From: Stutzerimonas stutzeri
Lineage (GTDB): Bacteria > Pseudomonadota > Gammaproteobacteria > Pseudomonadales > Pseudomonadaceae
Direction: 5' to 3'
DNA: 64,000 nucleotides
Assembly (NCBI RefSeq): GCF_002909485.1
Contig: NZ_PPXG01000007.1
Span: 1 to 64,000, forward strand
In this document: piece by piece, positions 54,024 to 63,310 of the stretch
How positions within the stretch are numbered: position 1 is the stretch's first letter
How the letters are laid out: the number at the start of each line of letters is the position of its first letter
Translations under genes and position numbers: made by a program
The notes under the pieces: generated by a model
What the model saw: only the letters and a program-made list of their open reading frames with translations
The model's database searches: none
Told to the model about the DNA's origin: nothing

Positions 54024-54493
54024 GAGTCTTTTTTATCCAGAAGCTGGGCGAGACGTTCGCGCTCGGTCTCGGAAAGGGTGTTCGATGCAGGAGATTTCTC
54101 GACTCGACGGCGGCGCACCAGGATTGTGGTTAACACACCAAATCCCAATACGAGCAGCCCAGCCGGCCCATACCAAAGCAGTAACGTTTTTACGTTCACC
54201 GGCGGACTGTAGCGAACGAAGTCACCATATCGGTCTACCAGAAAGTCAACGATTTGGTCGTTGCTCTTTCCCTCTTCCAGCATGCGGAAGATCTCCTGAC
54301 GCAAATCCATGGCAATCGGCGCGTTGGAGTCGGCAATGTTCTGATTCTGGCATTTCGGACAGCGCAGCTCTTCGGTGAGAGTGCGGTAGCGCTCTCGCTC
54401 CGCGTCGTCCCTGAATTCATAAGTATCGATTGCTGCATGGGCGGTCGTAGCGAGGAATAGACCAAGCAGCGCGCCCCTAATCAGTCGTTTCAT
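54020..54493 (-). CDS. ccmH: Cytochrome c maturation protein CcmH
   Basis: 157 residues: signal peptide (LLGLFLATTAHA), the active motif LRCPKCQNQNIADSNAPIA near 45 and a C-terminal helix (LLLWYGPAGLLVLGFGVLT). CcmH reduces the CXXCH of apocytochrome c. Start overlaps the ccmG stop by 4 bp. Confidence 0.97.
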   Translation of the reverse strand: MKRLIRGALLGLFLATTAHAAIDTYEFRDDAERERYRTLTEELRCPKCQNQNIADSNAPIAMDLRQEIFRMLEEGKSNDQIVDFLVDRYGDFVRYSPPVNVKTLLLWYGPAGLLVLGFGVLTTILVRRRRVEKSPASNTLSETERERLAQLLDKKDS

Positions 54494-55020
54494 TCGTCCA
54501 CCAGTTGCTGATAGAGCGCGGCCAGCTGCCCTCGCCAGACATCGTCATTGATGGCACCCACGTATTTGTGGCGAATAATGCCGGCCTTGTCGATCAGGAA
54601 GGTTTCCGGCGCGCCGTAGACGCCAAGGTTAAGACCCAGGCTACCCTGCGGGTCCGCAACCGTGAGCCGATACGGATTCCCCAGCTCGCTCAGCCAACGG
54701 CCCGCATCCCCGGTTTCCTTGTAGTTGATGCCATAGATGGCCACGCCCCGCTCTGCCAGCTTGTTGAGCATTGCGTGCTCTGCGCGGCAGGTCGGGCACC
54801 AGGTTGCCCAGACGTTGACCAGCGCCGGCTCGCCGCGGACGAAATCGGCAGTGGTCAAGGTTCTCGCCGGATCCTCCACCGAAGGCAGGGAAAACGCGGG
54901 CAATGGCTTGCCAATCATGGTCGTGCCGATGTCACTCGGATCCAGGAACAGCCCCTTGTATAGGAACCCGGCGATAATAAGGAAGATCGCCAAGGGGATT
55001 AGCATCAATGCGCGTTTCAT
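54490..55020 (-). CDS. ccmG: Thiol:disulfide oxidoreductase CcmG/DsbE
   Basis: 176 residues from the ATG at 55020, overlapping the ccmF stop by 4 bp. Anchor helix (ALMLIPLAIFLIIAGFLY) and a periplasmic thioredoxin fold with active site WCPTC near 79 and GVYGAPETFLID near 140. Supplies electrons to CcmH and apocytochromes. Confidence 0.96.
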   Translation of the reverse strand: MKRALMLIPLAIFLIIAGFLYKGLFLDPSDIGTTMIGKPLPAFSLPSVEDPARTLTTADFVRGEPALVNVWATWCPTCRAEHAMLNKLAERGVAIYGINYKETGDAGRWLSELGNPYRLTVADPQGSLGLNLGVYGAPETFLIDKAGIIRHKYVGAINDDVWRGQLAALYQQLVDE

Positions 55021-56993
55021 GCCGGCTGTGCTCCTGAGATGCCAAGTGTTTCGCGCACGCGGGTTTTCACCTTGACCCGATAACGGCGGTCGCATGCTGC
55101 CAGTACACCGCCAAGTCCCATCATGAGAGCGCCCAGCCAGATCCAGCGGACGAAGGGCTTGATATGCACGCGCACTGCCCAGGCTCCGTTATCCAGCGGC
55201 TCGCCCAGTGCAACGTAGAGGTCGCGAGTGAACCCAGCGTCGATACCGGCCTCGGTCATCGGCATCTGCTGCACGGTATACAGACGCTTCTCCGGGTGCA
55301 GCACGGCGACTTGCTTGTCGCCCTTCAGCACCCGAATGGTCCCCTTGTCCGAGGTGAAGTTAGGCCCCTCATGGTGCACGGCACCCTCAAAAACGAACTG
55401 ATAGCCACCAAGCTCCAGTGACTGGCCTGGAGCCAGGCGCAGGTCGCGTTCCGAACTCTGGTGACTGGTAAGAACCACGCCAATCGCACAGACGGCGAGG
55501 CCCAGGTGCGCCAAGTGCATCCCCCAATAACTCAGCGTCATGCTGCGCATGCCTTTGAGCAGGCCCTTGTGGCGGGTCTTGTCGAACAGATCACGTAGGC
55601 TGGCCAGCAGCACCCAGGCGGCCAGCAGGCATACCGCAAGCACCGCCCAGTTGAAATCACCGAATATCAGCGAGCCGAGCCCGCCAAGAATCGCGCTGGC
55701 GATCAGTACCGGGGCAAGCATACTGACCAGCCACTTCACCGGGGTGTCCTTCCAGCGCACCATGATGCCAACGCCAAGCGCCACCATCAGCGCCCCGACC
55801 AACGGAACGAACATCGCGTTGAAGTAAGGAGGCCCTACCGACAGCTTGGCGCCGGATATGGCGTCTAGCAGCAGCGGATAGAGTGTGCCGAGCAGAATCA
55901 TTGCAGTCGCGACGACCAACAACAGGTTATTGACCAGCAGCAGCGTCTCGCGAGACCACAACCCGAAGCCGACTTGGCTCTTGACCACTGGTGCGCGCAA
56001 AGCGAACAGCGTCAGCGAACCGCCAACCACCATCAGCAGGAAGATCAGGATGAACACGCCACGCTCGGGATCGGTAGCGAAAGCGTGTACGGAAGTCAGC
56101 ACACCAGAACGAACCAGGAAGGTCCCGAGCAGGCTCAGCGAGAAGGCCGCGATGGCCAGCAACACGGTCCAGCTCTTGAATACGCCACGTTTCTCGGTCA
56201 CGGCGAGCGAATGAATCAGGGCCGTCCCGACCAGCCACGGCATGAACGAGGCATTTTCCACCGGGTCCCAGAACCACCAGCCGCCCCAGCCAAGTTCGTA
56301 ATATGCCCACCAGGAGCCCAGGGCGATACCTATACCGAGAAAGGCCCAAGCAACCAGCGTCCACGGACGGGACCAGCGGGCCCAGGCGGCGTCCAGTCGG
56401 CCGCCCAACAACGCGGCGATTGCAAAGGCGAATGCCACGGAGAATCCGACATATCCCATGTAGAGCATGGGTGGATGGACGATCAAGCCGAAATCCTGCA
56501 ATAACGGATTGAGGTCACGACCATCCAGTGGAACCTGCGGAAGCAGACGCTCGAAGGGGTTGGACGTGACGATCAGGAACAACAGGAAACCAATACTGAT
56601 CAAGCCCATTACGCCAAGCACCCGCGCCAGCATGTCTTCGGGAAGCTGACGAGAGAAAACTGCCACGGCAAAGGTCCAGCCGGCAAGAATCAAAGCCCAC
56701 AGCAGCAACGAGCCCTCGTGTGCGCCCCAAACGGCGCTGAACTTGTAGTACCAAGGCAACGCGCTGTTGGAGTTGTGCGCAACATAAGCGACAGAGAAGT
56801 CGTCGACCATGAAGGCATAGGTCAAACAGGCGAAGGAAAATGCGAGAAAGGCAAACTGCCCCCACGCGGCAGGTTGCGCCAGTCCCATCCACTGCCTGTC
56901 ACCGCGCCAGGCGCCGATCAGGGGTAGCGTGGCCTGAACGATTGCCAGGCACAGCGCAAGAATCATCGCCAGATGGCCGAGTTCCGGAATCAT
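55017..56993 (-). CDS. ccmF: Heme lyase subunit CcmF
   Basis: 658 residues, about 15 helices. The WWD heme-handling motif [19 protein letters not shown] near 235-250 and periplasmic His residues around it are clear; [13 protein letters not shown] near 172. Final ligase of system I cytochrome c maturation. 4-bp overlaps with both neighbours. Confidence 0.97.
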   Translation of the reverse strand: MIPELGHLAMILALCLAIVQATLPLIGAWRGDRQWMGLAQPAAWGQFAFLAFSFACLTYAFMVDDFSVAYVAHNSNSALPWYYKFSAVWGAHEGSLLLWALILAGWTFAVAVFSRQLPEDMLARVLGVMGLISIGFLLFLIVTSNPFERLLPQVPLDGRDLNPLLQDFGLIVHPPMLYMGYVGFSVAFAFAIAALLGGRLDAAWARWSRPWTLVAWAFLGIGIALGSWWAYYELGWGGWWFWDPVENASFMPWLVGTALIHSLAVTEKRGVFKSWTVLLAIAAFSLSLLGTFLVRSGVLTSVHAFATDPERGVFILIFLLMVVGGSLTLFALRAPVVKSQVGFGLWSRETLLLVNNLLLVVATAMILLGTLYPLLLDAISGAKLSVGPPYFNAMFVPLVGALMVALGVGIMVRWKDTPVKWLVSMLAPVLIASAILGGLGSLIFGDFNWAVLAVCLLAAWVLLASLRDLFDKTRHKGLLKGMRSMTLSYWGMHLAHLGLAVCAIGVVLTSHQSSERDLRLAPGQSLELGGYQFVFEGAVHHEGPNFTSDKGTIRVLKGDKQVAVLHPEKRLYTVQQMPMTEAGIDAGFTRDLYVALGEPLDNGAWAVRVHIKPFVRWIWLGALMMGLGGVLAACDRRYRVKVKTRVRETLGISGAQPA

Positions 56994-57457
56994 TTCGCGT
57001 ACTCCTGCTTGCCACCCTCGTAATGCTTCATCATCCCGCTCTTCTCCAGCGCCTGGGTCACCTCGGGCGGCATGTAGTTCTCATCGTGTTTGGCCAGGAC
57101 CTCGTCGGCGATCAGCACACCATCGGCGTTGACTCGGCCCAGCGCGACGATGCCCTGCCCTTCACGGAACAGGTCGGGGAGGATCCCTTGAAAGATGATA
57201 GTGATCGCCTTGGCTCCGTCCGTGACGCGGAAGGAAACCGTCAGCGAATCGTTGGTGCGCTCTACCGAACCTTCCTCAACCAGCCCACCTGCTCGAATAC
57301 GGGTGCCTTCCGGCGCTTCCCCCGCGGCGATCTGAGTGGGCGTATAGAACAGGTTGATGTTCTGCTGCAGAGCGGACAACGCCAGCGCCACGGCGATACC
57401 GACGCCGGCGAGAATCGCCAGGACGATGAAAAGACGCTTCTTGCGCACCGGATTCAC
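56990..57457 (-). CDS. ccmE: Heme chaperone CcmE
   Basis: 155 residues from a GTG at 57457. Membrane anchor ([20 protein letters not shown]), beta-barrel OB fold and the covalent heme site [10 protein letters not shown] near 122-131 (His and Tyr). Holds heme between CcmC and CcmF. Overlaps ccmD by 4 bp. Confidence 0.97.
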   Translation of the reverse strand: MNPVRKKRLFIVLAILAGVGIAVALALSALQQNINLFYTPTQIAAGEAPEGTRIRAGGLVEEGSVERTNDSLTVSFRVTDGAKAITIIFQGILPDLFREGQGIVALGRVNADGVLIADEVLAKHDENYMPPEVTQALEKSGMMKHYEGGKQEYAK

Positions 57458-57630
57458 TTCGACTCCTCCCGGCGCAAACGACGCGCCTCATCTTGCAGGT
57501 AACGTCGCCGCGCCAGTACTGGCAACGCAACGTTGAGAATCAGAACAGCCAGGCTGATGCCATAGGATGTCCAGACATACACGCCATGATTGCCCATGGC
57601 GATGAATTCGGCGAAGGACGAAAAGTTCAC
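57454..57630 (-). CDS. ccmD: Heme exporter protein CcmD
   Basis: 58 residues from a GTG at 57630 that overlaps the ccmC stop by 4 bp (GTGA), with GGA upstream. Typical Ccm[18 protein letters not shown], one helix ([16 protein letters not shown]) and a basic C-tail ([16 protein letters not shown]). It releases holo-CcmE from CcmABC. Confidence 0.93.
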   Translation of the reverse strand: MNFSSFAEFIAMGNHGVYVWTSYGISLAVLILNVALPVLARRRYLQDEARRLRREESK

Positions 57631-58394
57631 GAGTTGTTTCCTACCAGAGCCTTGACCTCGTTCTTCACCCAACTGGCACGCGATTCGCGGCGCAGCACTT
57701 CCAGGCGCATGCGCATAAGCAGCACCACGGTGAAGAAGCAGTAGAAGCCGATGACCATCACCAGTAGCGGTAGCCACATCTCCATCGGCATGGCCGGCTT
57801 TTCGGTGACCTTGAAGGTCGCCGGCTGGTGCAGTGTGTTCCACCACTCCACCGAGTACTTGATGATTGGGATGTTCACTACGCCAACGATGGCAAGTACC
57901 GCGCAGGCCTTGGCAGCACTGTCCCGGTTGCTGATCGCCTGGCCCAGGGCAATGATGCCGAAGTAGAGAAACAGCAGGATCAGCATCGAAGTCAGCCGAG
58001 CGTCCCATACCCACCAGGCGCCCCAGGTCGGCTTGCCCCATACAGCGCCGGTCAGCAGCGCGATAAAGGTCATCCAGGCACCGATCGGCGCTGCCTGCTG
58101 CAAGGCTACATCAGCCAGCTTCATCTTCCAGACCAGGCCGACCACGCCCGCCACGGCGAGCATCACGTAGATGGATTGCGCAAGGAAGGCAGCCGGAACG
58201 TGGATGTAGATGATCCGGAAACTATTGCCCTGCTGGTAATCCTCAGGGGCGAACGCAAGGCCCCACACGACGCCAATGCTGACAAGCAGCACTGCCGCCC
58301 AAGCCAGCCAAGGCAGCCAGCGCCCACTGATCTCGTAGAACCATTTGGGAGAGCCCAGTTTGTGAAACCATGTCCAGTTCATCGAATGACTCAT
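57627..58394 (-). CDS. ccmC: Heme exporter protein CcmC
   Basis: 255 residues from the ATG at 58394; an ATG at 58382 is possible. Six helices and the WWD motif [16 protein letters not shown] near 125-140; [12 protein letters not shown] near 65 carries the first heme His. Attaches heme to CcmE. Confidence 0.95.
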   Translation of the reverse strand: MSHSMNWTWFHKLGSPKWFYEISGRWLPWLAWAAVLLVSIGVVWGLAFAPEDYQQGNSFRIIYIHVPAAFLAQSIYVMLAVAGVVGLVWKMKLADVALQQAAPIGAWMTFIALLTGAVWGKPTWGAWWVWDARLTSMLILLFLYFGIIALGQAISNRDSAAKACAVLAIVGVVNIPIIKYSVEWWNTLHQPATFKVTEKPAMPMEMWLPLLVMVIGFYCFFTVVLLMRMRLEVLRRESRASWVKNEVKALVGNNS

Positions 58395-58475
58395 CGTCCA
58401 GCGAGAACCTGACAGACCAGGCCTCGACATTCGTACATCGACCGGGCGCGGGCGCCGGGCCATCAGGGTGTGTCG

Positions 58476-59147
58476 CTATTCGCCAACGCTGATCTTCAGG
58501 CCAGCTGCTATCGCAAAGGGTGTAAGAGTAACTGCCAGGGCCGTCAGACTGGCCAGCCAAAGCAGGTGTCCGACTGCCGGCAAGCCTTGCAAGGCTGCCT
58601 GCAGCGCGCCGCTGCCCAGAATAAGCACTGGGATGTAAAGCGGCAGTATCAGCAGCGCAAGCAACAAGCCGCCTCGTTTGAGCCCAACCGTCAGGGCCGC
58701 GCCAACCGCCCCTAGCAGGCTTAGTATCGGGGTCCCCAGCAGTAGTGAAATCAGCAGCACGGGGATGGTCCCAAGCGGCAAGCCCAGCATCAACCCCAGC
58801 AGCGGCGCCAGCAAAACTAACGCAAGGCCGGAAAAAACCCAGTGTGCCAGCACCTTGGCGAGCACCAGAAGCGCGAGCGGGTGCGGCGAAACGACCCACT
58901 GTTCGAGCGAGCCATCCTCAAAATCACTACGGAACAAGCCGTCCAGCGAGAGCAGCACGGCCAGCAGCGCCGCGACCCAGACCAGCCCAGGCGAAATGGT
59001 CTGCAACAGTTGTGTTTCCGGCCCGACCGCCAAGGGAAACAGAGCGATGACAATTGCGAAGAACACCAGCGGGTTGGCGAGCTCGGCGGGACGACGAAAC
59101 AACAAGCGCGTCTCGCGCGCCAGCAGTAGGGTAAAAACGCTGCTCAT
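58476..59147 (-). CDS. ccmB: Heme exporter ABC permease CcmB
   Basis: 223 residues, six helices, start overlapping ccmA by 4 bp. [22 protein letters not shown] near 18 and [20 protein letters not shown] near 75 (a CcmB signature, FEDGSLE-x6-P). Forms the CcmAB exporter that supports release of holo-CcmE. An 81-bp gap separates it from ccmC. Confidence 0.95.
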   Translation of the reverse strand: MSSVFTLLLARETRLLFRRPAELANPLVFFAIVIALFPLAVGPETQLLQTISPGLVWVAALLAVLLSLDGLFRSDFEDGSLEQWVVSPHPLALLVLAKVLAHWVFSGLALVLLAPLLGLMLGLPLGTIPVLLISLLLGTPILSLLGAVGAALTVGLKRGGLLLALLILPLYIPVLILGSGALQAALQGLPAVGHLLWLASLTALAVTLTPFAIAAGLKISVGE

Positions 59148-59779
59148 GCGGCCTGCTGCCCCAGATCAAGTTCGCGATAGCCGGCTGGCTTCTCCGTCAG
59201 GCTGTGGTGAGTGGTCAGCACGACCAACCCGCCCTGCTCGCAATGTGTTGCCAGGTGACTCTCCAGCTGCGCCACGCCATGCTTGTCGAGCGCGGTAAAG
59301 GGCTCGTCGAGAATCCACAAAGGTGGCGGAGATAGATAAAGGCGCGCCAGGCCCACACGACGCTGCTGCCCCGCGGAAAGAGTGTGACAGGGCACGTCTT
59401 CGAACCCACGCAGTCCTACTTCAGCAAGGGCTTTCCATATTGATTCGCGGCTGGTCGGCTGATGCAGCGCACAGAGCCAGGTGAGGTTCTCTTCAGCTGT
59501 CAGCAAGCCCTTGATACCGGCAGCGTGGCCGATCCATAACAGGTTACGCGCAAGCTCACCACGCTGGGCCTCGAGCGGCTGCCCCTTGAGCAACACCTCA
59601 CCAGCGGTAGGTTGCATCAGCCCGGCAAGCAGACGCAGCAGGCTGGTTTTGCCGCTGCCATTAGGGCCGGAAATCTGCAGCATCTCTCCACTGTCGAGGC
59701 GCAGATCCAGCTTGTCGAAAAGCAGACGCCAATCCCGCTCGCAAGCGAGCGCTACAGCTTCGAGAAAGGGAGTTGGCAC
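59144..59779 (-). CDS. ccmA: Heme exporter ATP-binding protein CcmA
   Basis: 211 residues from a GTG start. Walker [16 protein letters not shown] near 38, signature [14 protein letters not shown] near 133 and Walker [14 protein letters not shown] near 150. Hydrolyses ATP with CcmB. First gene of the nine-gene ccm operon. Divergent from the FliK-like gene, with a 135-bp spacer. Confidence 0.96.
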   Translation of the reverse strand: MPTPFLEAVALACERDWRLLFDKLDLRLDSGEMLQISGPNGSGKTSLLRLLAGLMQPTAGEVLLKGQPLEAQRGELARNLLWIGHAAGIKGLLTAEENLTWLCALHQPTSRESIWKALAEVGLRGFEDVPCHTLSAGQQRRVGLARLYLSPPPLWILDEPFTALDKHGVAQLESHLATHCEQGGLVVLTTHHSLTEKPAGYRELDLGQQAA

Positions 59780-59914
59780 GCTAGCGACACCTCAAGATGA
59801 AAAAGGCCTGGCCGCTATACTCATGCAATAGGGCCAGGCGTGCGGAATTATACATGGCAACCCTTAGTGCCGAAGGCCGCAAACGCGAAAGGTTGTAAGT
59901 GCATTTGAGGAAAG

Positions 59915-61444
59915 ATGACCGAGATCAAGAGTACCGCCGCCCTGCCGCAGACCAGCGCGCCACGCCAAGCTATAGCGGCTAGCGACCTCGCGTTGAAAGT
60001 GCTGCAACCCATGCAGGGCCTGCTCGCGGCCGGCGAAAACGCCGAAGCCGAAGTCGTCAGCATCCGAGAGACCGCGCAGGCGTTCCGCCTGTTGCTGCGT
60101 CTGACCATGAGTAGCGGGCGCCAGGCGACTGTCGAGGTCAGCAGTAACAAGGCTCCACCACCTGGAGCTGCATTCGTGATCACGGCGCTATCCGACACCC
60201 GCCTGCTTGCGTCGCCACACATGGCAGGCCGCCAGCCCGCGTCCTCACTCGACCTTCAGCAACTGCCGGTCGGCAGCGTGATTCAGGGGCGAGTGGTTGC
60301 AACAAGCCAACAGCAATCCGACGACGGACAGAAGATATTCAAGGCGGTAATCAGCCTGCTCAATGCTCCCATGGCAGGACAAAAACTGAACATCGAATCG
60401 AGCAATCCGCTAGCTCTTGGCAGCCTGTTGACGGCCCAGGTCAAGGGCGACCAATCGCTCGCCTTCCTTCCGCTAGCAGGGCGCCTCGACCAGCTCAACG
60501 TCAGCGAGCAATTGGGCGCCCAGCAAAATCGCCAAGCCTCACTGGAAGGACTGTTCAAGGCATTGCAAGGCACGTCCGGCGGGCTACCGGAGGGGTTGCG
60601 CAGTGCCGCCGACAAGCTGCTCGGACTGATCCCCGACATGCAACAGCTGGGAGATGCCAAAGCGTTGGCTGCGGCGCTGGCCAAGAGCGGCGTGTTCCTT
60701 GAAGCGCGCTTGCTCGCCGGACAGACCGATGGTCTGCAGGGCGACCTCAAGGCCGGATTGCTGCGGCTACTCGCCCAGATGCCTAGCCTACCTGGCAGCA
60801 CACCGTTGGCAGGCGCTCAAGCCGGCGCAGCCATGGGGCAGGCATTGCCCGCCTTCGCGCGCAATGCGCTCGGCTTACTGGCGCAAAGCAACTCACGGCA
60901 GTTCGCGACCGCATTTCCGCTACCCACCCGACTGCCGCCCGGCATGGAAGACGAAGCGGACCTGGAGATGCTGCTCAAGCTTGCCGCCGCAGCCGTATCG
61001 AGGCTGCAGACTCACCAGCTGTCCAGCCTGGCCCAGACGCAGATCGGCCCCGATGGCGCACTGCTTACCACATGGCAGCTGGAGCTGCCGATGCGGGACA
61101 ATCGGGATATTGTGCCGTTGCAGATCAAGCTGCAGCGAGAGGATCAGCCAAAACGGCAAGAGAAGGAGCGCAGCGAAACGCTATGGAAGGTGGAGCTAGC
61201 CTTCGATGTCGCCCCACTCGGACCGCTGCAGGTGCAAGCGCAGCTGGTGCGCGGGACACTGTCCAGCCAGCTATGGGCGGAGCATAGCGCCACGGCTCAA
61301 CTAGTCGCTGCCGAGCTGACCCATCTACGTGAACGGCTCCAAACTGCAGGCCTTAGCGTAGGCGAACTTACATGCCGACAAGGCACTCCGCCCCAAGGGC
61401 CGAACACTTCCCTCGAGCAACGCTTCGTGGATGAAACAGCATGA
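59915..61444 (+). CDS. FliK-like flagellar hook-length control protein
   Basis: 509 residues, ATG after GAGGAAAG. Low-complexity Ala/Leu/Gln-rich N-terminal and middle parts with repeating LPGSTPLAGAQAGAAMG; the C-terminal domain from about 400 (WQLELPMRDNRDIVPLQIKL ... WKVELAFDVAPLGPLQVQAQ) matches the Flg_hook domain of FliK. It lies beside a FlhB-tail protein, the partner domain FliK normally touches, and is a second FliK-like protein distinct from the main hook-length ruler gene usually near fliJ. Role inferred. Confidence 0.75.
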   Translation: MTEIKSTAALPQTSAPRQAIAASDLALKVLQPMQGLLAAGENAEAEVVSIRETAQAFRLLLRLTMSSGRQATVEVSSNKAPPPGAAFVITALSDTRLLASPHMAGRQPASSLDLQQLPVGSVIQGRVVATSQQQSDDGQKIFKAVISLLNAPMAGQKLNIESSNPLALGSLLTAQVKGDQSLAFLPLAGRLDQLNVSEQLGAQQNRQASLEGLFKALQGTSGGLPEGLRSAADKLLGLIPDMQQLGDAKALAAALAKSGVFLEARLLAGQTDGLQGDLKAGLLRLLAQMPSLPGSTPLAGAQAGAAMGQALPAFARNALGLLAQSNSRQFATAFPLPTRLPPGMEDEADLEMLLKLAAAAVSRLQTHQLSSLAQTQIGPDGALLTTWQLELPMRDNRDIVPLQIKLQREDQPKRQEKERSETLWKVELAFDVAPLGPLQVQAQLVRGTLSSQLWAEHSATAQLVAAELTHLRERLQTAGLSVGELTCRQGTPPQGPNTSLEQRFVDETA

Positions 61445-61773
61445 CTGACAAGCTACCGCGCCAGGCCATCGCGCTCAGTTATGACGGCGTGAGCGCGCCA
61501 AGCTTGAGCGCCAAAGGTGATGATGAGCTGGCCGAAGCCATCCTCGCCATTGCTCGCGAGCACGAAGTACCGATTTACGAGAATGCTGATCTGGTGAGAC
61601 TGCTTGCCCGACTGGAATTAGGGGATGAAATTCCAGAGGCGCTATATCGGACCATCGCCGAGATCATCGCGTTTGCCTGGTACCTGAAGGGTAAGTGCCC
61701 ACCCGGCTTCCGCGAGTCAAACAACGACCCGCAGCCTCCATCCTGGCCATTGCTCAGTGGGCCTGAGCGTTGA
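61441..61773 (+). CDS. FlhB C-terminal-domain-like protein (FlhX-type)
   Basis: 110 residues, ATG overlapping the FliK-like stop by 4 bp. It matches only the cytosolic domain of FlhB/YscU: AIALSYDGVSAPSLSAKGDDELAEAI and VPIYENADLVRLLARLELGDEIP. The membrane part is absent and so is the autocleavage NPTH motif that should precede ALSYD (here LPRQ). Such FlhX/FlhB2 proteins can substitute for the cleaved tail in other bacteria. Tail ends in a Pro-rich segment. Confidence 0.85.
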   Translation: MTDKLPRQAIALSYDGVSAPSLSAKGDDELAEAILAIAREHEVPIYENADLVRLLARLELGDEIPEALYRTIAEIIAFAWYLKGKCPPGFRESNNDPQPPSWPLLSGPER

Positions 61774-62194
61774 GCGTGGAGAGCGCACGGTCTTCCCCAC
61801 TCACCTGAGGAAAGTCGTGCAACAGCCAGGCAAAGTAGCCCGAGCGAAAATAGAAAACCTGCTGGTAACCCCACGCCACGGCCATGCGCGTCGCTTCCGC
61901 GCTGCGGGGGCAAATTTCGCTATCGCAGTAGATGACCAACGGAAGCTCACGCGGCCATTCAGGACTTGCAAGATTTACGAAATTGCTAGCGAGATCGAAA
62001 TGCACGGCCCCCTCAACATGGCCCCATAACCACTCGCGATCAGCGCGAACATCGATGAATACCGCCCCCATGTCGTGCAGCCGCTTGGCCTGGAAGACAT
62101 TCACAGTCAGCGCCCCATCGACGTCGTCCGGTGCCTCGCCTGCGTGCGCGCCAAGTGCAACCGCGAAAAGTAGTAGAACGAGTATGCGCCGCAT
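61754..62194 (-). CDS. Exported rhodanese-like protein
   Basis: 146 residues from the ATG at 62194 (GGAGG 6 nt upstream). Signal peptide RRILVLLLFAVALGAHAG, then a rhodanese domain with GAVFIDVRADREWLWGHVEGA and active loop YCDSEICPRSAEATRM (Cys near 91). Periplasmic sulfurtransferase-like role; converges with and overlaps the FlhB-like gene by 20 bp at their 3' ends. Confidence 0.88.
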   Translation of the reverse strand: MRRILVLLLFAVALGAHAGEAPDDVDGALTVNVFQAKRLHDMGAVFIDVRADREWLWGHVEGAVHFDLASNFVNLASPEWPRELPLVIYCDSEICPRSAEATRMAVAWGYQQVFYFRSGYFAWLLHDFPQVSGEDRALSTLNAQAH

Positions 62195-62330
62195 CACTGC
62201 CCTCCTCGTCCCGGCCTAGGGACATGGACGCGCCTGGCAAAAGCCGGGCTGATACGGATTGGAATGAGGCGAACCTAGGAGGTTCCAGGCGTGGCGACGG
62301 GAGGACGTCTACGCCGTCACGGTACAACGA

Positions 62331-62744
62331 TCAGGGTTTCTGCCGCGACTGATGCAGTTTGCTCATCAGCTCAGCCTCGGACTGCGAAAGTCCACAGGAC
62401 TGGGTTAAATCATCGACGCTGGCACCCATACCCACCAATTTGGCGGCCTGGGAGAAGGAGAAGTTGTTCGGGTCTCGCTGTTCCAGCTGAGTAAGTTTGT
62501 CAGGCAGAGGCGCGACCACACGGCTCAGCTCGCGCAACTCATCACCCATGCGCAAGCTGCCTTCGAGATAGGCATCCAGACGGCTGCTTAACTCCTTTAT
62601 TCGCCTGTCCCTGCTCGCATCACGCTGCTGTTGTTGTTCCACCAGCAGCCGCTGCCGCCTGAGCAGCCACAGGCAGAAACCCAGCAGCCCCAGACAGCAG
62701 AATGCCAGCGCAACCAGCGATGCGACCAGCGACGCAATCAGCAT
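62331..62744 (-). CDS. DUF2802 membrane protein
   Basis: 137 residues. One N-terminal helix (SLVASLVALAFCCLGLLGF), a basic coiled coil (RRQRLLVEQQQQRDASRDRR) and a C-terminal helical motif FSQAAKLVGMGASVDDL characteristic of DUF2802. It follows cheW by 3 bp; the same order (CheW-like, CheW, DUF2802) occurs in the chemotaxis locus of P. aeruginosa (PA1463-1465). Confidence 0.88.
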   Translation of the reverse strand: MLIASLVASLVALAFCCLGLLGFCLWLLRRQRLLVEQQQQRDASRDRRIKELSSRLDAYLEGSLRMGDELRELSRVVAPLPDKLTQLEQRDPNNFSFSQAAKLVGMGASVDDLTQSCGLSQSEAELMSKLHQSRQKP

Positions 62745-62747
62745 GTA

Positions 62748-63227
62748 TCAGATGCTCTCAAGATCGGCCCATTCTTCTTCACTCATCATCTTGTCGAGTT
62801 CGACCAGAATCAGCAGCTCGCCGTTCTTGTTGCAGACGCCCTGAATGAACTTGGCCGACTCGTCATTACCAACGTTGGGTGCTGTTTCGATCTCGGACTG
62901 GCGAAGATAGACCACCTCGGCCACGCTATCGACCATGATGCCAATGACCTGACGGTCCGCCTCGATGATCACGATACGGGTGTTGTCCGACACGGAGGCA
63001 GTTTCCAGGCCGAAACGCTGGCGCGTGTCGATCACCGTCACCACGTTGCCACGCAGGTTGATGATCCCGAGCACGTAGCTGGGCGCACCCGGCACCGGCG
63101 CGATCTCGGTGTAACGCAACACCTCTTGAACCTGCATTACATTGATGCCGTACGTCTCGTTGTCCAGACGGAAAGTCACCCATTGCAGTACAGGATCTTC
63201 GGAACCCTGCGCAGACGTCATCTTCAT
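62748..63227 (-). CDS. cheW: Chemotaxis coupling protein CheW
   Basis: 159 residues from the ATG at 63227, AAGG upstream. The CheW fold shows WVTFRLDNETYGINVMQVQEV, PSYVLGIINLRGNVVTVIDTR (the kinase/receptor-binding strand) and VDSVAEVVYLRQSEI. Couples chemoreceptors to CheA for flagellar steering. Middle of a CheW-like/cheW/DUF2802 run. Confidence 0.96.
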   Translation of the reverse strand: MKMTSAQGSEDPVLQWVTFRLDNETYGINVMQVQEVLRYTEIAPVPGAPSYVLGIINLRGNVVTVIDTRQRFGLETASVSDNTRIVIIEADRQVIGIMVDSVAEVVYLRQSEIETAPNVGNDESAKFIQGVCNKNGELLILVELDKMMSEEEWADLESI

Positions 63228-63310
63228 AGTCCCACCTTCTTCAGTTACCGCAATGGCGGTCGATTCTATCGCTGGGCCGCGCAACGGGCGCGACCGTCAT
63301 TTGATTGCGT

